DNA of 64,000 bases from Bombyx mori (taxonomy: Eukaryota > Arthropoda > Insecta > Lepidoptera > Bombycidae), in contig NC_085119.1 in the NCBI RefSeq assembly GCF_030269925.1, positions 14,543,001 through 14,607,000 on the forward strand, in the 5' to 3' direction. Positions 49,822 through 59,420 of this stretch are shown in pieces. Positions within the stretch are counted from its first letter, which is position 1; the number at the start of each line of letters is the position of its first letter. A program made the position numbers and the translations under genes. The notes under the pieces are model-generated. The model saw only the letters and a program-made list of their open reading frames with translations, searched no databases and had not been told where the DNA came from.

Positions 49822-50018
49822 TGTTTTTTCCCCTACCTATTCGCTGGTAGCCTAAGGGGCTATTCCAGCTACGCCCGGTCGGGTAGGGGAGCTCACGGGT
49901 TCAACCTGAGAGAAGTTGCTAATACTAGTCTTAGCAAGAGTAGTGCTTCGCAGAGTCCACCGCCGGATCGGAATCGCGACCCACTGAAAAGATCCGGCGA
50001 GAAGCTCAGTGGGCTAAC
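49822..50018 (-). mobile_element. BMC1-like LINE 3' tail
   Basis: Reversed: TTTTTTCCCCTACCTATTCG, GGGGAGCTCACGGGTTC, GCAAGAGTAGTGCTTCGC and the hairpin 49980-50013. Well preserved. Confidence 0.82.
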
Positions 50019-50177
50019 AGTTGTTATACGCATAATTCAATTGAAATTCACCTTTTGTCTCAAAGTTGGTGTCGTCATTTATCCCTTAGCCACCTAACAC
50101 TCTGTGGGTCATACGTTCATTTAAAAATCAAGTACATAAAATAGTAACATAGGAATATAGATTGTTAGGTTATAAAT

Positions 50178-50292
50178 TGGTAGGTAGCGGCTTGGCTCTT
50201 CCCCTGGCATTGCTGAAATCCATGGGCGACGGTAACCACTCACCATCAGGTGGGTCGTATGCTCGTCTGCCTACAAGGGCAATAAAAAAAAA
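50178..50292 (+). repeat. Short LINE-type 3' tail repeat
   Basis: TTGGTAGGTAGCGGCTTGGC, GGGCGACGGTAACCACTCACC and GGGCAATAAAAAAAAA. Best-preserved copy of this family here. Confidence 0.82.
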
Positions 50293-51958
50293 GTTAGATT
50301 GAGTGAACATTTGTGATTTTTCTTTCACACATTTTCATTCTGTTCATTACATTACCATTGACTGAAGTGTCAATGATTATACAATAATTAAAACCAATCG
50401 ATTACAAGAAGTACATAAAAACAAACAATCATAGGTTTCTAAACTTTCAATCAAAACGTATCTAAATTTTATCAGAGAAACAGAAGCTATCGATTTATGG
50501 TAAAACAAAAAATAATCAGTCATCGCTCTCATGAAAAACGAATTTGTTTTTTAAAATAAATCATAATGAAAACTTTGATAATAGAAAAGAATTCTGGCTA
50601 TACCCGAAATTGTGGGAAAATTAAACAACATTGGACCTCAGCCAAATTACTAGCCCCGAGCTTTTCCAATCTATGAAAGTTTAGTTTCAATACCAATCTT
50701 ATTAGCCTTCATAAAAGTATCGAATTATTATGTTTTAGCTATAAATTCGATTATACTAGTTTTTGTATATAGATTTCATGGAATTATTTTTTGTAATAAC
50801 CATAATCGAAAATACGAACATAGTTTACACGTAATAAATCTTATCATAATAAATGTATTATTTTAAAACAATAACAGAAGAATAGAAAACAAGTAATCAA
50901 AAACCAATCAATTTTTTTTTTGTGGAATTAGTCATTAAATAAGCAAAAATGCTAGACGCATTAGTACTTACATTTCGAACTGGAGATCTAGAATAAAATT
51001 ACGTATCTTTAACAAAAATGAAATTGTCATTTGGGCGTGTAAAATCGTGCAAATAAAATAGGTTTTTAAGAATTCGATTTCTAAATATGACTTTTCTGGA
51101 AATATCTAGTAAAAGTACTAACTATTTTGTAAGATCAATGAACTCTTTCTAAATAGTTTAGTAACAGACAATTTCTTTACGAGAGTAAAATAAATATTTC
51201 ACGCAGTTTATCTACGCGGAGTCGTTTCCGAGCTTATTGGTTTAGTTGACAAGAATAGATCTTTTTATTTACTTGCCTGATAGCATTTTGATGTATTGGC
51301 GCACTTAAAAGTGAAACATCAGGTGCTCGACTCTATTGGAACATCTAATTTAATAAAGCAACAAAGTTTAATATTGGACATTTATTATGTTGTTTAGTTT
51401 GCAATTTTCACGATCAATAAAATAGCGAAACCTTAGGTGATGTTGCAATTTTGTAGCACATCGTTTCCGACCTTCGGTCAAAGCGATCATTTTCCGCAAC
51501 ATATTCTTTTTCATTTTAAGACTCCGAATGATCCCAGACTTTTGATACTAAAAATATCCAACCTAAAACTGAATGTCTTGCGAGCTGACAACGTTATGTG
51601 GCTGGTTTTATGGTGATGACGAAAAACAACAAAGCAGGAATTTTAGGGTCATTGAGTGCGACACTTGATTATTTTTTTTCTTTTTGGCCCTTTTCGTACT
51701 GAGAGCTCGCACAATCCACTATCATCTTCTTACTCGATAAAATAATACAGTAGTGATATTGGTAGGATCTTATCCATACGTATGAATTTTTTTCCAGCTT
51801 TATTAAAATACTTTCAATGACTTTAACTTACTTTACTTTTAGCTCATTTATTTTAACGGTTCTTATCACAGTCTTGTTATTTACTGAGTTCTTCTGAACT
51901 TCTTTATTATATTTAAAATTAACAACCACAAATATCTCAGTATCCCATTTTTTCCCAG

Positions 51959-52113
51959 TGAGGCCGCTATCAGTCGAAATTTTATCAAAGGAACAGCCGC
52001 TCTCCGTGGGCAGAAAGACTGAGCTTTGGTGCCGGTCTACAGGGGCACGACCCCCTGCTAATATCACTTGGTGGCTTGATGGAAAACAGCTGCACTCTAT
52101 CGGCAAACAGAAA
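51959..52113 (+). CDS. Sidestep-family protein, exon for first half of Ig domain 3
   Basis: The acceptor TTTCCCAG ends at 51958 and the donor GTGAGA starts at 52114; phase 1 in, phase 0 out (155 nt). It encodes LRPLSVEIL, then LSVGRKTELWCRSTGARPPA and NITWWLDGKQL. WCRSTGARPPA..TWW is a classical Ig first-cysteine-to-core-tryptophan segment. NIT is a potential N-glycosylation site. The codon made across the intron (T from the previous exon plus TG) gives Leu, so frame is kept. An ATG exists at 51958 in the same frame but it spans the acceptor and is not a start. Confidence 0.85.
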
Positions 52114-52664
52114 GTGAGAAACTATTATATAAATAGATAACCAAAAAAATAATAATTTAGTTTTATTGCTATTTAGTTATTGGGGCCTGGGTTCAAAGTC
52201 TCATTTGTATTATGTAAAGTCTATTCCTCATTTCAAACTAAGAAGAAACTGCTTTGGAACAGAAAGAGGAAATAAGGTAGGCAGTACGAGCTTGTACTAT
52301 CTAGTAAAAATAATCTACCATCAGTAAGAATATGAAGTTGAAGACTGGAATTTATACCTCCGTTGTTTCTAATCAGTTTGCCTATGTCTGAACTATTAAG
52401 GATTCAACCCATTGTGTAACATTTAGACTTTGCCACGAAACCTTTATGAGATTACGATTTTAAATTGGAAAGATACACTTAGACTATTTGTTATTATCTG
52501 GCAATTAAGATTTGAATTCTTACTTAACTTATTAACTTAACTTATTAAAGTTCATCGTAATTCAACGTCAAATTTAGGTTTCCATAAAGTCAGTGAATAC
52601 AAAATATATCAGCACTGTATTTTCTGAAACAGATTATTTATATTAAAATTCGTTCTCATCATAG

Positions 52665-52803
52665 AAGGATACAAACGAAAGCCAGTCTTTGCTCGAATGG
52701 GTCCCCATGAAAGAGCACAACGGGAAGGTACTCACATGCAGAGCTGAACATGTTCGCTTCAATCACTCCACCATTGAAAGCAAGCTACCTTTGAATATTT
52801 ACT
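52665..52803 (+). CDS. Sidestep-family protein, exon for second half of Ig domain 3
   Basis: The acceptor CATCATAG ends at 52664 and the donor GTAAGTAT starts at 52804; phase 0 in, phase 1 out (139 nt). The product is KDTNESQSLLEWVPMKEH, then NGKVLTCRAEH and ESKLPLNIY. LTCRAEH supplies the second cysteine of Ig3, and PLNIY is the terminal strand. NES and NHS are potential N-glycosylation sites. The short intron between the two halves of this domain is 551 bp. Confidence 0.85.
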
Positions 52804-54030
52804 GTAAGTATCGCTTCACTTTACCAAATAATTCAGTAAGGATTTTCCAGATATTTATTGTTAAGGCTCTTTTGTTTTATTGTTATGAATGTCTTGACCA
52901 TTTTGAAACAAAAACGTCATTTTTCTGCATAAAAGAAATCCCCTAGTTAATGAGACGGTTTCGTAATTTCAAGCCGTAACTTTTCAAAATTAATTATACT
53001 TTGTCATCTATTTATGATTTTATCATCAAAGCCGTCATTTTAATTTTGACTATAGCTTAACTCTGAAAGTGAACTCCGATAGCTGCACATCAAGTGATTG
53101 AGACCATCTCGTCGATCGTTTGAATCAAAATTTTGCACGTTACGTTATGAAGTTTTTAAATAAGTTTGTTTCCATGTGGCCGCTTCTGGACTCAATCTAA
53201 TCTTGACTTCATTTACTAATAGAGAATCTTCCGTTCAATCTTCGATGAAACTTGTTAAGCTAAAGTAATTTGAAAACTTTTCTTGAGATTTTTATATAAT
53301 CAAACGAAAGCTTCTAGAATATATTATCTTGTTTTATCCTCGATAACGTCCGGGATTATGTCAAGTGGCGTTTTAAATATTAGAGCATTTAGTTTTATCA
53401 GAAGCGAAGTTCGAATCGGGCTTAGCTAAAAACGCGTTCGTGAAACGTTAGTAGAAAATATGAGCAGAGAAACACAAAGACCCCTTTTTCAGATGCTATT
53501 TAGTCTCAGCGGCTCCTTTGATTTCAACAATATAATATAATATGAGAGATCATTTCATTTTTCTGGTCATAGAAATGATACCGAAAATATTATTTCTTTA
53601 CAGCGTCAGTAAATATAATACAAAAAGGGCATACTAACCACTACATAGTACTAACTTAATCAGTATGCGAAAATTGTAGTGGTCGATAGCTAAAATGTAT
53701 TAGCATTGCTAAAATGTTTTCTCTAGCTAATTTATTCCTGTATTTATTTACGATAAACTTATCGCGACAAACTTTTTTAATATAACTTTAAATGTTCGTC
53801 CATTGAATCCAACTACGGCGTTGCAGTAAGACAGTTAGTTCTTTTCTTGTAAGAGTTAGACAGTTGAAAATTCTCAAGATAAGGTTTCTGTGCATCACAG
53901 ATATTAAATTTATTTCTTGTTATTTCATTTATAATAGAATCATACTTATCAAGAGGCACTTTTTCATTTATTCTAAATACTAAAACACAAAGACTGGGTG
54001 GTGCATTAATATATTTTTTTTTTAACTCAG
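52804..54030 (+). other. 1.2-kb intron between Ig3 and Ig4
   Basis: Begins GTAAGTAT and ends AACTCAG, phase 1. AT-rich, and no repeat or gene is recognised. The 551-bp intron at 52114-52664 (phase 0, splitting Ig3) is likewise empty. Confidence 0.7.
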
Positions 54031-54161
54031 ACGTTCCCATTACAAGAATGGAGCTTGGCTCGAAGATGAATCCAAACGATATTGAAGAAGGCGACGATGT
54101 TTACTTCGGGTGCGACGTTGACGCAAATCCACCAGCGTACAAAGTCATATGGGAGCATAAC
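54031..54161 (+). CDS. Sidestep-family protein, exon for first half of Ig domain 4
   Basis: The acceptor TTTAACTCAG ends at 54030 and the donor AAC/GTGAGC starts at 54162; phase 1 in, phase 0 out (131 nt). It encodes VPITRMELGSKMNPNDIEEG followed by DDVYFGCDVDANPPAYKVIW. The pattern ELG..(L/M)NP.DI.EGDDVYF.C.V.ANP is highly conserved in Sidestep-family Ig4 and independently confirms the family. The first cysteine (FGCDV) and core tryptophan (VIWEHN) are present. Confidence 0.88.
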
Positions 54162-54659
54162 GTGAGCAAACATGTTCTTGAGTTTTTGACGTGTTTATTT
54201 TTTGAATAATGATAAAGTCTGCATACTGCAGATACAACAAAAGACTTTTACGTTGAAGAATTTGCTTCGTGTAATAAATATGCTGAAATAAAAACCAACT
54301 TGCTAAATGCACCAGATATTGATTTACCAGTAATTTCTCAAATTGATTTGTGGTTATCTATTCATGTTACAAAAAGTATAGTTTAATAACTCACCTCCAT
54401 ACTCTGTAGCATGCGGTATTTCAGGGCAAGTAAGCGTGTGCTAAGATTTTCAAATTGCGATCAAACCGTAAGTGCCTTAGTTATGGTATTTGGTTAACAC
54501 CAAATGTCTCCGTTCATAAACAAATAAATATTATATTGTGATTGATTGATTGTATTGTATTTATAAATTTGATTCGTAGTATATCGAATCAGTACTGACT
54601 GTTAAGTATCTACAGTCGGCATCAGTGCGCCATTTCAATAAAGCGGCACGACACGAGAA

Positions 54660-55052
54660 CCTTCTCATCGTGGCCGCCGGTAACTAAATTCCCGATCCTG
54701 CGGACCGAAAGCAGTCGACGTCGCCCAAAACACGTCATCTCGGATCCTCCCGATCCACTAAAGGTTCTTTTAGGTACCTCAAGCACCGATCATCGTTCTC
54801 GTCGAACCCGTCGCTTGCGATGAAGGGCTCGACGAGTAAATTAACCCACAGACACAGTCCACTGAGTTTCTCCCCGTATCTTCTCGATGGGTCGCGTTTC
54901 CGATCCGGTGGTAGATTCTGCGAAGCACGGCTCTTGCTAGGGTTCGTGTTAGCAACGTCGTCAGGTTTGAGCCCCGTGAACTCACCTACTAGCTCGGCGA
55001 ATCTAGAATAGCCCCTCGAGGTTATTAATTTAGAATAGGTAGTAAAAAAAAA
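54660..55052 (+). mobile_element. BMC1-like LINE 3' tail
   Basis: GACGTCGCCCAAAACACGTC, CATCTCGGATCCTCCCGATCC, the hairpin region 54858-54891, CTCACCTACTAGCTCGG and an A-run ending at 55052. The long antisense open frame here is a shadow. Confidence 0.8.
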
Positions 55053-55949
55053 AGCTGATTGTCCCAAAGTTAGGACTAGTAATTCCATTGCTATTAGATA
55101 AAACAAACTCATCAACTCGAAATCCTGTGTTCCGTGTGTTCGATTGAAAAGCACATATCCGAACGGAAGTGCTTTACACGCGCGTTCAACATTCAATAAA
55201 ATTGTCACCAAAAACCCTTCCCTCCCGTAGAAAAAGTTTAATCGCCTCTACTAGGTTGTGTATGGAAAATTTTTTAACCAAATATATTTGATATTTGTTT
55301 TTCTTGTTCTTTTCTAATAAATGTCTGTTGCTGAACACAGTTTAATGATATTTTACAAAATTAATGAGTCGGTAGCTTTTGTAAACTAGTGTTATTCAGA
55401 GATAATATTTTATTACAACGAAATTGTGATAGTCAATGACCAAAAATAGCCCGGAGCGCTTAAATTCAACATTTGCCTAATTGGTATAAGATGTAATTTG
55501 TTGTTGTCACTATATTCTAATATGTAAATGTTTGGGTTACTTCTCGTACATGGTGCCAATTAAGTTAATTTGATTTTAAATGAGTAACAGGGCTTAAGTT
55601 TTAAATGTACTGTAATCTGTAATGTAATCTGTACTGTAATGTACCTGTAATCGAGACATTGCAATAAAAACTCTAAAAGCCATGATGGATTCGTGGTTGA
55701 AATAATTATAATATCCGGGCACTAAATTAATTAGCTTAGTTATACAATATATTAAAATTATGCGGGTTTCGTTTTCTGAAGCATTTTTTTAAACTATAAC
55801 ATTCATATTCATTCAATGAGAAAGTAGTTGGAGAAATCACAAAGAAAAATTGATACCTGCACAGGTTCGAACTGCGAAAAGGCGTATCTAGAGGGTGACT
55901 GGTGTATTGATTACCAAAGACACTCGTCTAAACATTTCGTTATTTACAA

Positions 55950-56075
55950 TTAAATCAATCATCTTGAAACATGAGTTCTAAGTAAATTATTTCTATAGTA
56001 TAACGGCTGTCGCACCCTTCAAACCGGTTGACATTACTGCTTCTCAACAGAAATGGGAGGGTGATGGTGGCAAGT
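55950..56075 (-). mobile_element. Decayed Bm1-like fragment
   Basis: CATCTTGAAACATGAGTTC, GCACCCTTCAAACCGG and GGGAGGGTGATGGTGGC in Bm1 order. It is cut off by the Helitron-like element that begins at 56089. Confidence 0.65.
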
Positions 56076-56088
56076 CTAAAAATGATTA

Positions 56089-56520
56089 TCTATAAATTAA
56101 TACCTAAAGCAAAAACTTTGTAACCCCTTTGTGTTCTTTACGAAAATTGTGCGGACGGAGGGGTATGAAATTTCCCACACTTATAGAGAATATAGAGAAT
56201 GAGTGCAGAATGTAAATATTTTTTAAATGATTCAAAAAAAATATATTAAATCAATAAAAAAATCATTACACACACTACCATGCATTTAACACACACAGGC
56301 ATGCATACTATTTGGTAATTGTCAAACCTTCCTTATTGTTTATAGTCTGTGGTCAAATTGAGAATGGAGTAATATTGTTTGTCTTTATTAATATTTGCCT
56401 AAAGTGTAGTCTTGGCGAAATCTGTGATTATAGAAGTATAATAATAGTCTTTGACAATAGTGTACAAACTTATGATTTCAATTAATTATAGTCGAATTTC
56501 GACTACTGCGGGACCACTAG
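56089..56520 (+). mobile_element. Helitron-like non-autonomous element, copy 2
   Basis: Begins TCTATAAATTAATACC after an A and ends GCGGGACCACTAG before a T. The hairpin GTCGAA-T-TTCGAC is perfect. 5' TC, 3' CTRR with an upstream hairpin, and A/T insertion without duplication are Helitron hallmarks. Confidence 0.7.
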
Positions 56521-57065
56521 TGTTAGTTACATCGCAAACATGATAAGCGGTCCACATGATAAGGCCTAGTTCATCGCAGCACGCCTAAAGCTGGAATAAA
56601 CAGTATTTCGAGTTTGTTCAAACACAGTAGACGAGCCGTTAAGACCGACCGTGTTGTTCAAATGTACACAGTTTACATAAGAGCGCAATACCAGTGGCAT
56701 TCTCCTTGATTAGGTTTTGTATGATTTTAGCGTGACCTTTGAAATTTCACGCATTCTCATCTCATTAAAATATGCTAAACATTTTTTACATGGTTCCTTT
56801 ACAAATACAGACCTACTTTAATGAGCATTGTCGTAAACATTATTAAAGGAACAGGTTCGCGAATGCGCTTCGAAATAGTCAAAATGCCTATTTTGGCGGA
56901 GAAGGATAATTATGTCTTGCTTATAAATTAAATAAGCATTTTGGGTCTGGAAGGAAGAAATGACGCTCTGCCAATCCTAGACAGGCTTTAACTTAAGGTT
57001 GGCGGTGGCATAATTAACATAAGAAGTGATTTGAGATCGCCTGTCCGTGTTGATTTCTCATTTCA

Positions 57066-57334
57066 AATAAATAAATAAATAAATATTTACTAACAATCAC
57101 GCCACGTTAACTGGTCCCGTGATAAGTTCGTAAAGAACTTGTGTTACAGGTACCTGATAACGGATATAAATGTAAGATTTTTATTATACACATACATATA
57201 TTTAATATACATCCATAACCCTGGAAAAGACATTTATATTTATCATACAAATATCTTCCCTTGGCGGAATTCGAGCCCACGACTCCCATGTGTAGTGACC
57301 ATGTCACTTACCACTACACCAGACGGCCGTTAAA
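57066..57334 (-). mobile_element. tRNA-derived SINE, family 3, next to a splice acceptor
   Basis: Reverse copy of the 44515 element: AATAAATAAATAAATATTT tail, ATCCATAACCCTGGAAAAG, and head CACCAGACGGCCGTTAA. Its head end is 31 nt from the acceptor of exon 57366-57528. Confidence 0.85.
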
Positions 57335-57365
57335 ATGTATTCATTATCAATCGTATTTTTAACAG

Positions 57366-57528
57366 GAGGTTCTTCTACAACACAATCCATCGAATGGTGT
57401 AATATTGACCGGGAACACGAACCTGGCGGTCCGAAACGTATCAAGACACCAAGCGGGAAACTACACTTGCACAGCATCTAACGTGGAGGGTGACGGAAAA
57501 TCTCCTCCACTGCACTTACAAATAGTTT
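57366..57528 (+). CDS. Sidestep-family protein, exon for second half of Ig domain 4
   Basis: The acceptor TATTTTTAACAG ends at 57365 and the donor GTGAGTAT starts at 57529; phase 0 in, phase 1 out (163 nt). The product contains GVILTGNTNLAVRNVSRHQA, then GNYTCTASNVEGDGKSPPLH and LQIV. AGNYTCTASNVEG is a textbook Ig F-strand with the second cysteine. NVS and NYT are potential N-glycosylation sites. It is the last recognisable exon; Drosophila Side-family members have a fifth Ig, one FnIII and a transmembrane segment, so further exons are expected beyond 64000. Confidence 0.88.
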
Positions 57529-58010
57529 GTGAGTATACTTTAATAATGATTATTGCAGTACGTCAAGTAATAGAAATTCAATCAGTGGCACATCAAGATT
57601 TACATCCATATTAAGTTTTACACTTTATCGTTGAAAATATGAGAGACTGTTACCAAAATTATGATAATATTCAAATTCATTAATACAGAACATTCTCTGG
57701 CTTAAGCTAGTCGTATAGACCTTATAGGTATAGACTCCATTAATTACTTATACGGCTTAATATCGCGTTTAATATTTTCTTATATGCTATTGCATAGCTT
57801 GTATCGCGGGCTTTGAGCGCGGCGACCGAATCAAGAAATTCCGTAACGAAAATAAAACCTAGCACCCCCACTCCGCCTACCATGTGCCTCACAACACATT
57901 CACACGTTGCGCTTCTATAGTGTTTGTGAATCAGCGTGCGGCGTGACGTCACACTGCATGCGCATCATGAAAAATCTGCCCATCTCTCTCTCGCGCGGTC
58001 TAGCTTATAA

Positions 58011-59184
58011 GTGTGAAGGGAACAGTTAATTTTTTGCTTTTGTTAATGCTTATAAATATAGCGTGGTCTTATTATTGTTTTAATATTAAATTATTATTGT
58101 CTAATTATAATTGCATAAGTTCATAAAAAATGCTACGCAATAGCTTTACCGCGGCAGACCCCGAGTGCCATACTTTTTTATTATTATTTCTAACATGTTT
58201 AATGCTTTACAGTTTGCGTGTTCGGACAATTATGTTAACGTTCGAACGTATTGAATGTTCTGCAAGCTACCGTTAAATTTGGCTCCGCTAATTGCTTTAC
58301 ACCAGAGGCCCGTTTTTAAAAATTAATATTTATATTTACGTAATAAAAAAGAAACGATCCTAAGGAGTGTACTAAAATGAGCTTATGACGTCTCGATAAT
58401 ATATTAAAGTCCTTATAAAGTAAGAGCTTATTTACCCTATGAGATATGCGGCCATTTGAAAATATTATAATCCTAAATTAACTATCCTAAATTATGATAA
58501 TATACCTATTTATGTATATATACCAACACTAACACTGTAAGCTTCAGTTTAATGGCAGGGTGGGGCTATTTTGGAATTCGGTTTTAGACTTACTTAATAA
58601 TAAAAATAATATGTAATAAAATGGTACTCCTTGTCCTTATAAAAGTCATATAAATGCATCAGACATCTAAAACTAAATATAAATCTTTCAATTCCAAACT
58701 GAGCCCTTGAACGTATGTAGAAGCATTATTATAATGACATCCAATAGGCAGTCCATATTCGATTGTGTTAAAACAACATAAAAAATAAAAGGAACCAAAA
58801 AAACGCAAATCCGTTCCTGAAATGTATGCGTACGTTCGGAATCCCCGTCAATTACTGTCTCAACGAGGGGTTAAGCATTTACTCGCATCGAAAGAGAGAT
58901 GGGAAATTAAAATAAAAACCTTTATGTTATCGAATCGGTTCTGAAAGGTTTCGGAAATGTTTTGTCATGTCAATGAAAAATAAACGAATTATGATGTTGC
59001 TATTGTTGTTAAGAAAAAAAAAACACGTGTGGCACTCGGGAACTGCCGCGATAAAGCTTTTTTTATCAACTTATGCAATTATAATTAGACAATAATAATT
59101 TAATATTAAAACAATAATAAAATAAGACCACACTATATTTATAAACATTAAAAAAAGCAAAACATTAAGTGTCCCCTTCACACT
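58011..59184. repeat. Large imperfect inverted repeat, about 160-bp arms
   Basis: The left arm 58011-58175 (starts GTGTGAAGGGAACAG, contains TAATATTAAATTATTATTGT, ends CCGAGTGCCATAC) is the reverse complement, with few mismatches, of the right arm 59026-59184 (GTGTGGCACTCGGG ... CCCCTTCACAC). The spacer is about 850 bp. It could be a fold-back DNA element or two inverted copies of one repeat. The right arm ends exactly where the Jockey A-tail begins. Confidence 0.75.
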
Positions 59185-59374
59185 CATTTTTTATGATTGA
59201 AAGATTACTGGTGGCCCGGAGGCCTTTCCAGCTTCACCAGGACAGGTGGGCGAGCAAAGGCTCAGCCAGGAGGGGTGGAATTTGCTAACAGCTACCCGAG
59301 CGCCTCCGAAGGAGACCTAACAGCTCAAGAGTAGCTGCTTCGCGAATGAATCTACTACCGGATCGGAATCGCGA

Positions 59375-59408
59375 CCCGCTGAGAAGATCCGGCGAGAAAC
59401 TCAGCGGG
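59375..59408 (-). other. Hairpin in the 3' UTR of the Jockey-clade element
   Basis: CCCGCTGAG (59375-59383) and CTCAGCGGG (59400-59408) are perfectly complementary and separated by 16 nt. The same hairpin recurs in the truncated copy and, with a changed base pair, in the BMC1-like LINE tails. It is probably an RNA structure recognised by the reverse transcriptase or needed for 3' end function; that role is inference. Confidence 0.6.
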
Positions 59409-59420
59409 CTGATGAATGGG

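Larger units (their letters stand above)
49247..51958 (+). other. 2.7-kb intron between Ig2 and Ig3
   Basis: Begins GTGAGTA and ends TTTCCCAG, phase 1. It holds an RTE-like tail 27 nt after the donor, a decayed Bm1 piece (49711-49815), a BMC1-like LINE tail (49822-50018) and a short LINE tail (50178-50292). Nothing is recognised from 50293 to 51958. Confidence 0.75.
54162..57365 (+). other. 3.2-kb intron splitting Ig domain 4
   Basis: Begins GTGAGC and ends TTTTTAACAG, phase 0. It contains a BMC1-like LINE tail (54660-55052), a decayed Bm1 (55950-56075) with a Helitron-like element beside it (56089-56520), and a tRNA-derived SINE ending about 31 nt before the acceptor. The stretches 54170-54650 and 55060-55940 show nothing identifiable. 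Confidence 0.7.

Noticed and set aside
54735..55211. 158-codon - strand open frame
   Set aside because: Antisense shadow across a BMC1-like LINE tail whose A-tail shows the sense strand is +.
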